Shown here: positions 1 through 9,188 of the stretch, piece after piece
Position numbering within the stretch: position 1 is the first letter of the stretch
How the letters are laid out: every line of letters starts with the position of its first letter
Assembly: GCA_030620095.1 (NCBI GenBank)
Contig: JAUTXW010001306.1
Coordinates: forward strand, 1,590,001 to 1,654,000
Length of the DNA stretch: 64,000 nt
Direction: 5' to 3'
Origin: Kuschelorhynchus macadamiae
Taxonomy: Eukaryota; Arthropoda; Insecta; Coleoptera; Curculionidae
Translations under genes and position numbers: made by a program
The notes under the pieces: model-generated
What the model was told of the DNA's origin: nothing
The model's input: the letters and a program-made list of their open reading frames with translations, nothing else
The model's database searches: none

Positions 1-672
1 CAACCCTGTTGGATACAGCCACCCATGTTAGGATTCTCTGCAAAATAGGTTTGAATTGGAAAATAAAGACCTTTTTGTTTGTTTGTTTGTTTGATAAAAT
101 TAAAAATCATGAAATTAGAAAATCTCAGTCAAATTAGGAGAGTAAACATGCAAACAAGTTTAATAAAGCTTTTTCATGTTTCAATATGTTTTCATTTTTT
201 CAATTACGAACAATAACACAAAAACTGTACCTCGTACCATAAAAAAAACTTTGTTAAGAATTTTTGTCCGGAATTTGGATATGTCAAGAGTAGGTAAATT
301 ATTGATATACAGTGACAACCATTAAGTTTTTTAGGAGTTAGAATGTGAAATTGCTTGTAATAAAAGTCTAAAATATTTTCGTTACCGTATCATACACTAT
401 TTTTTTGTCACTTGTAATGTTTTTATTAATGTTTGATATTGATATTTGTTCGCGAATATTTCGAAAACTATGAAATTTACATTAAAGTGTGTTTAACAAA
501 GAGTATTCCGAATTTTTCTCAGAATCCAAATATCGAATTAAATTTAGAGTGTTCGAGACGAAAAACAAAAGTTACTATCAGATTCTGAAAAACTGTAGAC
601 TTGGCAACATGGCAGATATCACTAACAAATCCGCAGTAATCTCAAACCTACCGATTTAAAAAAAATGATAAG
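1..672. other. Repetitive left flank without a gene
   Basis: No coding region is supported here. It contains a short GTTT microsatellite near 76-92 and a copy of an interspersed repeat at 195-415 that recurs at about 18035. It ends where the DIRS element terminus TAATTA begins at 673. The remaining sequence is AT-rich and unrecognised. Confidence 0.6.
195..415. repeat. Interspersed repeat, copy 1 of 2
   Basis: This stretch is recognisably similar to about 18035-18245 in the same orientation. Shared blocks include 'ACTGTACCTCGTACCA', 'CAACCATTAAGTTTTTTAG' and 'GTATCATACACTATTTTTTT', separated by small indels. No coding content or terminal structure is visible. It could be a fragment of the same large repeat that fills 5.9-18 kb. 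Confidence 0.7.
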
Positions 673-845
673 TAATTAAACGATTAAACGAACTTACCTG
701 AGTGAAGTTCAATCGTAATTATATGAAGCGTCCATTCCGAAGATATTCACTATGTAGTACCGCCACTGGCGTGCTACGCGCACACATTTTTAAAGATATC
801 GATTTTTCCCTTACGATGCTGGTGCCCTGTGATCATGTAACCATT
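673..845. repeat. DIRS 3' terminus: outer extension plus inverted terminal repeat
   Basis: Positions 728-845 are the inverted counterpart of 5704-5821, with only scattered mismatches. Positions 673-727 form the outer extension, whose reverse complement is found again inside the internal complementary region (about 926-1000). In the element's sense orientation the extension carries CAGGTAAGT, a strong splice-donor-like string, shortly before the end. Confidence 0.9.
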
Positions 846-924
846 TTAGTTTAAATGATGTAGTGTGGTAAAACAACGCATTTCTGGGTAAAAATAAATA
901 AAATTTGGGTTGGGTGGGACAAAA

Positions 925-1035
925 TATCTTCGGAATGGACGCTTCATATAATTACCATTGAACTTCACTCAGGTAAGTTCGTTTAATCGTTTAATTATAT
1001 TTCAGCGTCCATTCCGAAGATATTCACTATGTAGT
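925..1035. repeat. DIRS internal complementary region (circle junction template)
   Basis: The first part, about 926-1000, is the reverse complement of the left end (673-750). The second part, about 992-1034, is the reverse complement of the right end (5790-5834). The two halves meet at the shared TAATTA. In the accepted DIRS replication model this region acts as a splint that aligns the two ends of the transcript, so that a full-length circular cDNA can be made. Its presence identifies both element boundaries. Confidence 0.9.
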
Positions 1036-1248
1036 TGTTTAAAGCTGAGATATGCGTTGTTTGCTCCATATTATATAAGGTTAGGTAACAAAAGAAAGTA
1101 CCTGTAGGGCAATATAATGCATTTAATTGTTATTAACTAAGAAAAATAAAATAACACTTGTTATTTTTGGACATTAAGGCATATTTAGCTCTTAAATATA
1201 AACATACCTAGTGGATCTAGTAAATGAGGAAATTCAGAGTAGGTATTT

Positions 1249-1323
1249 AACTTAAGCCTAAAAAGAACATTGAACATTAACATATAACTAACTTAAGTCT
1301 AAAAAGGAACATTGAGCATTAAC
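1249..1323. repeat. Two-copy imperfect tandem repeat
   Basis: About 33 bp at 1249-1281 is repeated at 1290-1323 with two or three differences and an 8-bp spacer. It lies in the 3' non-coding part of the DIRS element, just beyond the recombinase stop. No function is evident. Confidence 0.7.
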
Positions 1324-1351
1324 TTTGATTAATGATTAACAATAAATCTTA

Positions 1352-2257
1352 CTAGTCTTTGGCTAGGCTAAGTACCGTGTAGGCAAAATTAGCTGTTTCG
1401 GCTAGTGGCCTATTATAAAACCTTGCAAAGGTTGAAGTATTTTTTGACCAACCTGCGGTTTTACAAATATTTTCTATTGACAAACCCATTCTGTGGGTAT
1501 GTGATGTTGCGGAATGCCTTGTTGAATGCGGACTAAATTTAGATGTATCAATTCCGGAACTCTTTAGAGTCTCTTTAACCCAACGGGAAATCGTTTGTTT
1601 GCTTGCTTTTTTATAAGGTTTAGAAACTGTAATAAATAAAAAGTCTTCGTTTCCACGTATTTTACTTGTTAAATTAATGTATTTCCGTAATGTAGATGCA
1701 GGGCAAACTTTCGGGTTTTCAGAGAAAAAAGGCAAGTGAAGGCACGGTTTTGTCCGTGTACTTAAAGATGTCTTAGTCGGGTCGGTAATGAAAATCTGAA
1801 ACTCGTGCTCATCCTCACGTATGTTTGACAAGCGTGCCAGTGATATGGTTTGTAACCGACCACCCGTGACCAGTGCGAGCAGAGTGGCAAGTTTGTGGGT
1901 CAATAGTTTCAAGTTATTATCCAACATTTTTTCTATGTATTTTATTACCGGCTGTGGATCCCATGTAAAATCATATTTAGGTTGTGATGGTCTATTTCGG
2001 GAAATGCCTTTTAGAAATCGTTTTACCAAAGGGTTGGATCCTAGGTTGTCCGGAAGTATTAGCGATAATGCCGACCTATGGCTGTTAAATGTACCATATT
2101 TATGATGAGATATGTCAAATAAATGTTGCAAAAAGTCAATCAATTGGGTTAAAGAGGCTTTAAAGGTTGAGATGTTTCGACTAATACAAAACTCCCACCA
2201 GAGTTTATAAGTCGAAGTATATTGTTTAATTGTAGTTTCCGAAATTGAAGCTACCAT
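1352..2257 (-). CDS. DIRS tyrosine recombinase (integrase)
   Basis: The 301-residue product is a tyrosine recombinase that would insert the circular DIRS DNA into the chromosome. An N-terminal SAM-like core-binding region (about residues 5-90) precedes the catalytic domain. The conserved set is visible: Arg134 in TGGRL, the His244-x-x-Arg247 box (HSTRH), Trp270 in AGWS at the usual His/Trp position, and the nucleophile Tyr281 in FARFYNR. Length is typical for DIRS recombinases. ATG at 2257 is the annotated start; the frame is open a little further upstream and almost abuts the RT ORF stop at 2290, so translation may be coupled or start elsewhere. No internal stop or frameshift is seen. Because catalytic residues are complete, activity is plausible but not shown. 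Confidence 0.92.
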   Translation of the reverse strand: MVASISETTIKQYTSTYKLWWEFCISRNISTFKASLTQLIDFLQHLFDISHHKYGTFNSHRSALSLILPDNLGSNPLVKRFLKGISRNRPSQPKYDFTWDPQPVIKYIEKMLDNNLKLLTHKLATLLALVTGGRLQTISLARLSNIREDEHEFQIFITDPTKTSLSTRTKPCLHLPFFSENPKVCPASTLRKYINLTSKIRGNEDFLFITVSKPYKKASKQTISRWVKETLKSSGIDTSKFSPHSTRHSATSHTHRMGLSIENICKTAGWSKNTSTFARFYNRPLAETANFAYTVLSLAKD

Positions 2258-2289
2258 GGTCTCCGCCGCGTTTTCCGAGATACCTCTAG

Positions 2290-4302
2290 CTATGAATCCC
2301 TGGCGGATAATCTGGCGGCCACCAGGAAAAGCTTGTTGGCCAGTGGATGAGTTGTCCTGAAGGGAGAAGATAATAATTTAGTACTAGGTTCAAGAATGAT
2401 GGGGTCGCCGATCATCAATTTTGAAAACAAAGGATACCAGGGCTGGGCTGGCCATTTTGGAATTACAATAATTCCCTCCGCTCTATCCTGGATAATTTTT
2501 TGAATAACTCTAAGAATTAAGCAAAAAGGAGGAAATGCATAAAAATCGAGTTGGCTCCAGTTAAGTGTAAAAGCATCTACAGCAATTGAATGAGGATCTC
2601 TTAGCCAAGAAACGTAGTTTTTACATTTATTGTTAATGTTTGAGGCAAATAAATCAACTGTTGGAGTGCCTAATTCGGCTTTAATGAGATTATATGCCTC
2701 CAGAGACAGGGACCATTCAGTTTCTTTGGCTATGATACGAGATTCCTGGTCTGCTTGCCAGTTACTTATACTATTAATATAGGAGGCAAAAATCCAAATA
2801 TTCCTGCACTCGCACCACTGCCATATATCCCTAGTAAGGTTTGATAGTGTTGGGTACTGAATGCTGCCCATACGGTTAATGTAGGAAACGGCCGTAGTGT
2901 TATCGCACCTTATTAAAATGTTAACATTTTGAAGATCTGAAGCAAAACATTTAAGGCCGTAGAAAATAGACAAGAGTTCCAAAAAATTAATATAATTTTT
3001 CTGCTCCTCTTGAGACCAATATCCATGTGTTTTGTTGTTTTTCGAACATGCACCCCACCCCGTTAACGAAGAGTCTGTAAATATTTCCAAGGCATAGTTG
3101 TATTTTTTGATATCGTTGTAAGCATATATAACATTTTTCTCCCACCATAGCAAATCCTGAGCCAAGTAATTCTTAGATAGGTTGATCACTGCGTCATAGT
3201 TATTATCGTTTTCTGAGAGAGCTAAAAATGTTTGCCTTTCAAGTTGTTTGGTGTACAACCAACCATACTTGACAGCTGGGCAAGCTGCTATCAGAACTCC
3301 GATAAACCTAGCGAAGTCCCTAATCCTACAAGACGTTTTGTTTTTGAAAGCAGTTGCTGCATTTTTGATATAAATAATTTTCTCTTGTGTTAATGACAGC
3401 GTAAGATGGTTACTGTTATATACAAAACCCAAAAACGTTTGTGATGTGGCAGGGGTTAATGCACTTTTTTCATAATTGACCTTAAGACCAAGCGATTCTA
3501 AGACATTTATTGTTTGTTGGACATTTTTAAGGCATTTCTCGTATGAGTCGTTTATTATTAAAAAATCGTCTAAATAGTTAACACAGACAATTTCCTGAGA
3601 TCGGAGAACTTCTAAAATTGGTCTAAGTAGTTTAGTGAAGCAAAATGGTGCTGATGATAAACCAAAAGGCAGGCAGGTAAATTCGTATAACACATTGTTG
3701 AACGTAAAGCGTAAATATTTTCTATATTTTTCGTGCACCGGAAGTAAAAAATACCCATCCTTTAAGTCGTTAGTAGCCATAAAAGAACCTGATTTAATTA
3801 ATTTTAGGGCAGTTCTGTAGTCCTCCATTTTAAAATGGGGACAATTTACAAACTGGTTTAGTCCCCGCAAGTTTAAAATAAATCGCTTCTTGCCATTTTT
3901 CTTTTCAGCGAGAAAAATATTAGAAATAAATTGCTTTTTATGCGGTTTGCATTCGATAACCGCGCCTAATGTTATTAAGTCTTTAACGGCTGCCTCCATG
4001 CACTTAAGTTCGTTCTTAGAAAAATTATTCGTAGGGACTTTAACCTGATAAGGACAATTAATAAATGGAATTTTATAACCCTTTATCCAGGATAGAACAG
4101 TCTTATTAGAGGTAATTTCAGCCCATGTGTCATAAAACTTAGCAAGTCTTCCTGCTACTCTTACCTCTAGTACCGCTGACGTTGCTGGCGTTGTTGAGGC
4201 TTGTTGGTTCTCGAGGATTGCCCTTTGTAAGTTCTCGTCTCCCTCGGTTGACGGACCGGGCGTTGCCGGTTTAAAGAGTTGTTGACCCGGTAGCTGGACT
4301 GG
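2290..4302 (-). CDS. DIRS reverse transcriptase / RNase H / methyltransferase-like polyprotein
   Basis: The frame is open from about 4302 to the stop at 2290. The first ATG is at 3999, but RT-like sequence (a 'VLSWIKGYKIPF' block) lies upstream of it, so that ATG is probably not the true start; the frame overlaps the end of gag (4167) and may be entered by frameshifting. Counting from the ATG, RT spans about 1-250 with LPFGLSSAP at 110-117 and YLDD at 142-145. RNase H spans about 304-425 with a full set of acidic residues, Asp309, Glu341, Asp366 and Asp417. A C-terminal region (about 446-569, with PTVDLFAS and YAFPPF) matches the methyltransferase-like tail common in DIRS elements. No stop or frameshift is seen. 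RT and RNase H calls are firm; the tail call is by family resemblance. Confidence 0.92.
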   Translation of the reverse strand, partial: PVQLPGQQLFKPATPGPSTEGDENLQRAILENQQASTTPATSAVLEVRVAGRLAKFYDTWAEITSNKTVLSWIKGYKIPFINCPYQVKVPTNNFSKNELKCMEAAVKDLITLGAVIECKPHKKQFISNIFLAEKKNGKKRFILNLRGLNQFVNCPHFKMEDYRTALKLIKSGSFMATNDLKDGYFLLPVHEKYRKYLRFTFNNVLYEFTCLPFGLSSAPFCFTKLLRPILEVLRSQEIVCVNYLDDFLIINDSYEKCLKNVQQTINVLESLGLKVNYEKSALTPATSQTFLGFVYNSNHLTLSLTQEKIIYIKNAATAFKNKTSCRIRDFARFIGVLIAACPAVKYGWLYTKQLERQTFLALSENDNNYDAVINLSKNYLAQDLLWWEKNVIYAYNDIKKYNYALEIFTDSSLTGWGACSKNNKTHGYWSQEEQKNYINFLELLSIFYGLKCFASDLQNVNILIRCDNTTAVSYINRMGSIQYPTLSNLTRDIWQWCECRNIWIFASYINSISNWQADQESRIIAKETEWSLSLEAYNLIKAELGTPTVDLFASNINNKCKNYVSWLRDPHSIAVDAFTLNWSQLDFYAFPPFCLILRVIQKIIQDRAEGIIVIPKWPAQPWYPLFSKLMIGDPIILEPSTKLLSSPFRTTHPLANKLFLVAARLSARDS

Positions 4303-5359
4303 TTATTAAACCTGGATTTGCCGGAAGGTCCTTGTCCTCCCCCCCCTTTTGATTGAAGAGTAATGCGATTTTGAAGTATAAAAGGTGGCTGGACGAATGT
4401 CCTTCCCAGCAAGTGCCATGGACTTGGCGTTTTTAATTTTTTCTCCAAGATCTGACCCAAACAAAAATTCTCCTGGAATTGTTTTTTCGAGTGTATCTTT
4501 GACAGACTTATTTACCGTCTGAAGTATAAGGAAACGTCGAGTTGCTGTGATATTAAAAAAGAGATTTGAAAATAAGCGACCAGCGTCCACTAAGTGAGGT
4601 AAGACTTTATCATTAAGGGTCTCATTTGGGACATTTTTAATTTCTTCTAAGACGTTATTGATGGCCCTACCCAGAGCCGATGCCCCCTTACCCAGTTGCT
4701 CTTGAAAATTAGAGTGAGATTTTGAGGTAAGTTTGAGATAAAATAGGTAATAATTCGGGGTTAATTTTTGGAGGAGTAAGAAGACTGCAGTTTTCTGGTA
4801 AAACATGTCGATTAGAAATCTCATCGAAATCTGATTTCTCCAACCCATGTTTTAAGAGGTGGGTCCATCGAGAAGCTACTGCGTCATGGAGTTGAAAAGG
4901 TGGTTTTTTAGATGTTCCGGGATGAACGCCTAAAACAGCTAGGATGCTTTCTGGGAGGTCAGAAGTTTCATTGCCTCCATTAGTTGGTGACGTGAGTACA
5001 TCACGTGGTTTATCGTTCGGTTGATGTACCTCTATAATATTTGGGTTGTCTGCCGCGCTGTTCAAGCTGCGGCCTGACGACTGATTACGCAAGCTAGCCA
5101 CGCTGTGCAAGCTGTGGTCTCTTGACGAGCCTGGAGAAATGCTTGGGGAAGAGGAATAATGGCGCCTACTTCGAAAACGAGTATCCCTAGAAGTAGACCT
5201 TGACCTCGATTGGCTGTAATCTAGTCGAGATTTGCGTCCATTATGATTACCTCGACGGCGTTTAGTTTTTCTCAATTCGGCCTCCAACCTTTCAATTTGT
5301 CTTTGCATATGCCTCCTTTCTCTCGAAATGCTCCTCTTCCTTTTAGTAGTATTGTCCAT
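4167..5359 (-). pseudogene. DIRS gag-like ORF, broken by two frameshifts
   Basis: Coding continues through three frames: 5359 to about 4720, then about 4848 to about 4340, then about 4460 to 4167. The N-terminus (ATG at 5359) is very basic, with a predicted coiled coil near residues 17-38 and an RS-rich stretch. The middle has an alpha-helical gag-like region, and the C-terminus is rich in Arg, Gln, Asn and Gly. The second break lies at a run of eight C (about 4336-4343), a typical indel site. DIRS gag proteins package the RNA. I assign this by position and composition, not by a diagnostic motif. The breaks could also be assembly errors in homopolymers. Confidence 0.72.
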
Positions 5360-5834
5360 GATTCACTATAAAGTGAATAAAAATATAATGATTATTTTGA
5401 TATAATCGAGAAAGGAGACAGACAGAGCATTTACAGTGTATTAATAACAAAGATTAGTAAAAAATAAAAATTCCGATTGTGAGAGGTCCCACCGGTTTCA
5501 TAATAATATTTAATAAATTAATAGGTTTCGCCGCCGCCGCACCGATTAAAAATTAAATAAACAAACGATAACTTACGTTTTGGGACTTGACACACCAATC
5601 GATATTATAACTGCTAAAACCAACACCTTATTATCACGATTAAAAAAAAAACACACACAAACAAGGCATTAAATAATGTGCACGTTTCACACACAAGTTA
5701 ACGAATGGTTACATGATCACACGGCACCAGCATCGTAAGGGAAAAATCGATATCTTTAAAAATGTGTGCGCGTAGCACGTCAGTGGCGGTACTACATAGT
5801 GAATATCTTCGGAATGGACGCTGAAATATAATTA
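5360..5834 (-). other. DIRS 5' leader and 5' terminal repeat
   Basis: 5704-5821 is the 5' inverted terminal repeat matching 728-845, and 5822-5834 is the outer extension ending in TAATTA. Between it and the gag ATG lie about 340 bp without an ORF, which should hold the promoter and leader. In sense orientation the outermost bases read TAATTATATTTCAG, a splice-acceptor-like string at the very 5' end. Confidence 0.8.
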
Positions 5835-5884
5835 GGCAGATATTCGGTGTGTTCCAAATTTTTGTAACAGTCTGTATATTCATA

Positions 5885-6572
5885 CAGTCATTTGGTCATT
5901 TCCATATGACTCTTAATTTTTGACCAACATTTGAAGTCAATCGGATGAGTAGTTTTTTAGTTGTGTCGCGAACAAACAGACAAACCGACAGACAGGCCGA
6001 TAGAATTGAGAAAACATGTTTATTGGAATTTAGGGAGCCTAAAACTCGAAGACCGTAAAAACCTGGGATGGTGAGTTTTTTCACGATTACAATAGTTCCT
6101 TTTTACGAGGGAAGTAATAAAAATAAGTTTTACAGAAGATTCCTTGTGGTCGTAGGAAAAATTATGTACATTATTCGTTAGAAAGTGTTTGTTTTCAATA
6201 ATTATAAAATATAGTATTTCAACACTAGTGTTGAAATGTAAATAAAAATAAAAGTTCTACTGAATATGATTTGCGGTCGTAAGAAAAATAGTATACATTG
6301 CTCGTGTGACAATAAATCGTTATCAAACTTTCGATTTCAACACTTGTCATATACTATATTATTCTTGCATTTTAGTATCTAACGTCCTAAAATGTAAGGA
6401 TTGCAAAAATCTCAAAGGGTAATTATTTTTTTCGTTACAATGATTCTCTCTTATGAGCCCACACGAAATATATGCTCATATAAAATATGGAAAATAATAA
6501 ATGAACTCTCTTAGTGATATTTTTGTCTACCAAATTATATCTAGGACTCCATTTAGGACCTATCACATTATA
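5885..6572. repeat. Large repeat unit A, left part
   Basis: This matches 27031-27710 in order and orientation. It begins with an inverted copy of the 'header' repeat (reverse complement of 'GTCTGTCTGTC' and 'GGGTCCCTAGATGCC' motifs) and continues through AT-rich sequence. The alignment breaks exactly at 6571-6572 (TA), where the element at 6573 inserted, and resumes at 8048. No gene is present. Confidence 0.8.
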
Positions 6573-6758
6573 CAAAGTGAGTCGGGAGGATCGCCCCAAA
6601 CTCCAGGAGTGTGTTCTATGAAAGATACTGATTTAAAAAAACTCATATGTTCTTATTCGATTCTCATTTGTTTTCAACTTACAGCATAAATTAATTAGAA
6701 TATAAACAAGATCTAACAAATTAACGTTTCAATCATTAGATTTCATCATATTAAATGT

Positions 6759-7763
6759 TCAAAAATGCCCCCATCTTCTAATTGCCTCATGTCTTTCTTT
6801 AATTTCATCTGCAATATTTCTGATACGCTGAATAAGTGCTTCTCGAGTGTCCACTCTCACTTTGTACACTTCATTTTTTAACCAGCCCCATAAACAGAAA
6901 TCGAGTGGTGTGAGGTCAGGAGATCTTGGAGGCCAAATAATAGGACCACCGCGATCAATCCAACGCCTTGGAAACCTCCCGTCTAAGTGTTGCCTGACTT
7001 GATGTGCGAAATGTGCTGGAGCTCCATCATGCTGGAAGTACATTTGCCTTCTGATGTTTAGGGGAACATCCTCCAGTAGTCCTTGTAAATCATTTTCGAG
7101 AAATTCACAATAGTAGTCCCCTGTGAGGCGATTTTCCAAAATAAAAGGGCCAATGACATAACTATCTATCATACCACACCATACGTTTACCGAGAACCTA
7201 TGTTGAAAGTTGCTCTCGACTGTTGCATGCGGATTTTCCTCTGACCAGACATGGCAATTGCGACTATTATTAATACCGTCACGAGTAAATGTTGCTTCGT
7301 CCCTGAAAAGTATGCGCGATATAAGATGACGATTATTGTCTATCCACCGACAAAACTCCATACGTTTGGCAAAATCTTCTGGCTGTAGGTGTTGGATGTT
7401 TTGTAAGTGGTAAGGATACAAACCTTGCTCGTGGAGCGTATTTATCACTCTTTTTTGTGGAATGTCCAACTGAGCAGCCATTCTGCGTGAACTGATGGTT
7501 GCATCTTCTTCTACTAGGTCCAGAATATTTTCTACTGCTTCTAAAGTTTGTTGAGTAGCTCTTTCAGTAGTTGTGTTGGCACTGGGAAGTATTCCGCTTT
7601 CGCATAGTTTGTTGAAAACTCTCATAAATACTTTCTTATCAGGATGACGTTGAAATGGGAATCGTTGACGGTATTCTTCAGCAGCAGCTGTAGCATTCCC
7701 ATTGCAAAAACCATAAACAAATATCATATTCGCATACTCTAAGTGTGAGTAAAAATTCGGCAT
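6759..7763 (-). CDS. Tc1/mariner-superfamily transposase (DD41D spacing)
   Basis: The 334-residue product should cut and paste the surrounding element. An N-terminal helix-turn-helix region (about 5-115, beginning with the 'YANMIFVYGFCNGNA' block common in arthropod transposases of this type) precedes the DDE/D domain. Catalytic residues are Asp155 (FRDEATF), Asp246 (QHDGAPAH) and Asp288 (SPDLTPLD). There are 41 residues between the second and third, so the signature is DD41D rather than the classical mariner DD34D. The ORF starts with ATG at 7763, fills the element between its TIRs and has no break. Activity is plausible but unproven. Family-level name beyond the IS630/Tc1/mariner superfamily is not certain. 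Confidence 0.92.
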   Translation of the reverse strand: MPNFYSHLEYANMIFVYGFCNGNATAAAEEYRQRFPFQRHPDKKVFMRVFNKLCESGILPSANTTTERATQQTLEAVENILDLVEEDATISSRRMAAQLDIPQKRVINTLHEQGLYPYHLQNIQHLQPEDFAKRMEFCRWIDNNRHLISRILFRDEATFTRDGINNSRNCHVWSEENPHATVESNFQHRFSVNVWCGMIDSYVIGPFILENRLTGDYYCEFLENDLQGLLEDVPLNIRRQMYFQHDGAPAHFAHQVRQHLDGRFPRRWIDRGGPIIWPPRSPDLTPLDFCLWGWLKNEVYKVRVDTREALIQRIRNIADEIKERHEAIRRWGHF

Positions 7764-7787
7764 TTTGGAATATGTTCAACAGCTCGA

Positions 7788-7841
7788 ATTCAAAAATGAC
7801 ACTGACACGTACGAATTCAAAAATGACACTGACAGGTATAG
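7788..7841. repeat. Two-copy 27-bp tandem repeat
   Basis: A 27-bp unit starting GAATTCAAAAATGACACTGA occurs twice in a row in the region between the transposase start and the right TIR of the 6573-8047 element. It may be a transposase- or promoter-binding subterminal repeat, but that is only inference from position. Confidence 0.8.
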
Positions 7842-8047
7842 TACCAGTAAATGGAACATTAACTTATTTTGATTTCTAAGCACCCTATAATTATTATGTT
7901 GTATGTATGGAATTATGCTTGAAATCTTATTTTTGTTGTAAGTTGAAAACAAATGAAAATCGAATAAGAACATATGAGTTTTTTTAAATCAGTATCTTTC
8001 ATAGAACACACTCCTGGAGTTTGGGGCGATCCTCCCGACTCACCCTG

Positions 8048-8524
8048 TATTTGTTTAGAGTAAGCTGCTGTGGGTTAACCCTAAATACTTAGCATTACAA
8101 ATAGAATGGAATAATTGCTTTCCGACGCATACTTAATTTAACAAATTGAGTTTGGCATAGGTTCATTTTGACCGACGTAAACTCATTTACGCATATTTTT
8201 AACATGGAGATACGAAAAAGCACACGGGTTTAAAGAAAATTCAACTGCGTGTCTAAAAGGTTTTAAATTGTTCTGACAGAACGGCAAGGGCGTTTTTGTA
8301 AGGGGGACTGTTATAAATCCTCTCCCCAGTGATCGACGGGTAACTCCACTTAATTTTGTCATAAAAAACAAATTAGTTAAAAACACCTGGGATTCTGAAA
8401 CGTAATTTTTATACAGTTTTACTATATAATTTTCTGTTATAAAATATGTTTTTGAGATCAATTAGGTAATCTTCAAATATCAATCAATGCAGTACAGGTA
8501 GTCAGTTATAAAAATTAATATGTA
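8048..8524. repeat. Large repeat unit A, middle part
   Basis: This matches 27711-28190 of unit B in order and orientation, for example 'TTTGTTTAGAG' followed by the block with 'AATTCAACTGCGTGTC'. It is bounded on the left by the 6573-8047 element and on the right by the long-TIR mariner at 8525. No gene is present; the short minus-strand ORF here shows nothing recognisable. Confidence 0.78.
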
Positions 8525-9150
8525 CAGGGTGTTCCAGCGAGGACTGAACAGGGACCTATTTTCGACCTTCTTTGTATTTTGGAAAAATTCAAAATAGCCA
8601 ATCGATGTATTTTTTCTTGTAGAATCCAAAAATGTCATCGAAAAAATATTTGAACCAGAAACAAAAGAGTTACGCTATGCATCAGGTGTTTTTTAAATGG
8701 AATGTATCGTTTTTTATACGATTTTTGGAAAGAGTGATTTTTTTATATCTGTTCTGATTAAAAGATTTGATTTTGCGATAGCTGTTTATATTACATTTTA
8801 ATGTTTTACAAACTAAAATTTTAGCTTCACCTGTTTAAAATATACGATAGATTGGTATAGGTGATCAAGTTAAAATGACGTTTGAATGCTTTGTCAATAA
8901 AAATTGACATTATTTTAATTATTGTCGAGGTCTTCACCTAAAAAATATATATTTGACTCTGATCGAAATGAAATACTCTTTGGACGAGAGACTACAGATT
9001 GTTATGCTATTTTACAAGTGCCAAGAAAATGCAAGAGAAGCAAGAAGAAGATTTACTGCAAATTTTCATAGAAATATATCCATCAATACAATTCTAAGGA
9101 TAAAAAACCTATTTGAGGAAAATAAAACTTTACATGATAGAAAAAGAAAT
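8525..9150. repeat. Left arm of the 625-bp inverted repeat
   Basis: This is the reverse complement of 13783-14405 with only a handful of substitutions and small indels by eye. Homology ends abruptly at 9150, inside the copy of the transposase coding start. See the paired arm for the intact gene start. Confidence 0.88.
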
Positions 9151-9171
9151 TCAATAAAAAATAATTATTAA
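8968..9171 (+). pseudogene. Duplicate, truncated transposase N-terminus
   Basis: The frame repeats the first 60 or so residues of the 13482-13965 transposase (start 'MKYSLDERLQIVMLFYK'), including its helix-turn-helix region, then runs into unrelated sequence and stops at 9171. It points inward from the left end, opposite to the main gene. It is a by-product of the long inverted repeat and could at most give a short DNA-binding peptide. Such a peptide might act as a repressor, but that is speculation. Confidence 0.8.
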
Positions 9172-9188
9172 ATAATAAAATAAAACTA

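Larger units (their letters stand above)
846..1351 (-). other. DIRS 3' non-coding region
   Basis: This is the segment between the recombinase stop codon and the 3' terminal repeat. It contains the internal complementary region and a short imperfect tandem duplication (1249-1281 and 1290-1323, 'AACTTAAGYCTAAAAAG' type). No ORF is supported. Confidence 0.7.
673..5834 (-). mobile_element. DIRS-type tyrosine-recombinase retrotransposon
   Basis: The element reads on the minus strand in the order gag, RT/RNase H/methyltransferase-like, tyrosine recombinase. It has inverted terminal repeats of about 118 bp (728-845 and 5704-5821), short outer extensions (673-727 and 5822-5834), and an internal complementary region (925-1035) that is the reverse complement of both outer ends joined. 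This arrangement is diagnostic of the DIRS order, which replicates through a circular intermediate and integrates with a tyrosine recombinase without target-site duplication. Both ends terminate in TAATTA. Length is about 5.16 kb. RT and recombinase ORFs are open with their catalytic motifs. Gag is broken by two frameshifts, so this copy may not be autonomous. Confidence 0.93.
6573..8047 (-). mobile_element. Complete Tc1/mariner-superfamily transposon, 1475 bp
   Basis: The element has near-perfect 111-bp terminal inverted repeats at 6573-6683 and 7937-8047, starting CARRGTGAGTCGGGAGG, and a TA target duplication (6571-6572 and 8048-8049). The paralogous repeat B retains the unoccupied site at 27711-27712 with a single TA in otherwise matching flank, which fixes both boundaries. 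It carries one intact transposase ORF. Nearly identical TIRs and an open ORF suggest a young insertion. Confidence 0.93.

Noticed and set aside
1821..2105. 94-codon plus-strand ORF
   Set aside because: It lies wholly inside the DIRS recombinase gene on the other strand and has no motif.
3635..3820. 'GGTGCTGATGATAAACC' resembling the start of a hammerhead core
   Set aside because: No stem II, GAAA box or cleavage triplet follows; it is antisense to conserved RT codons.
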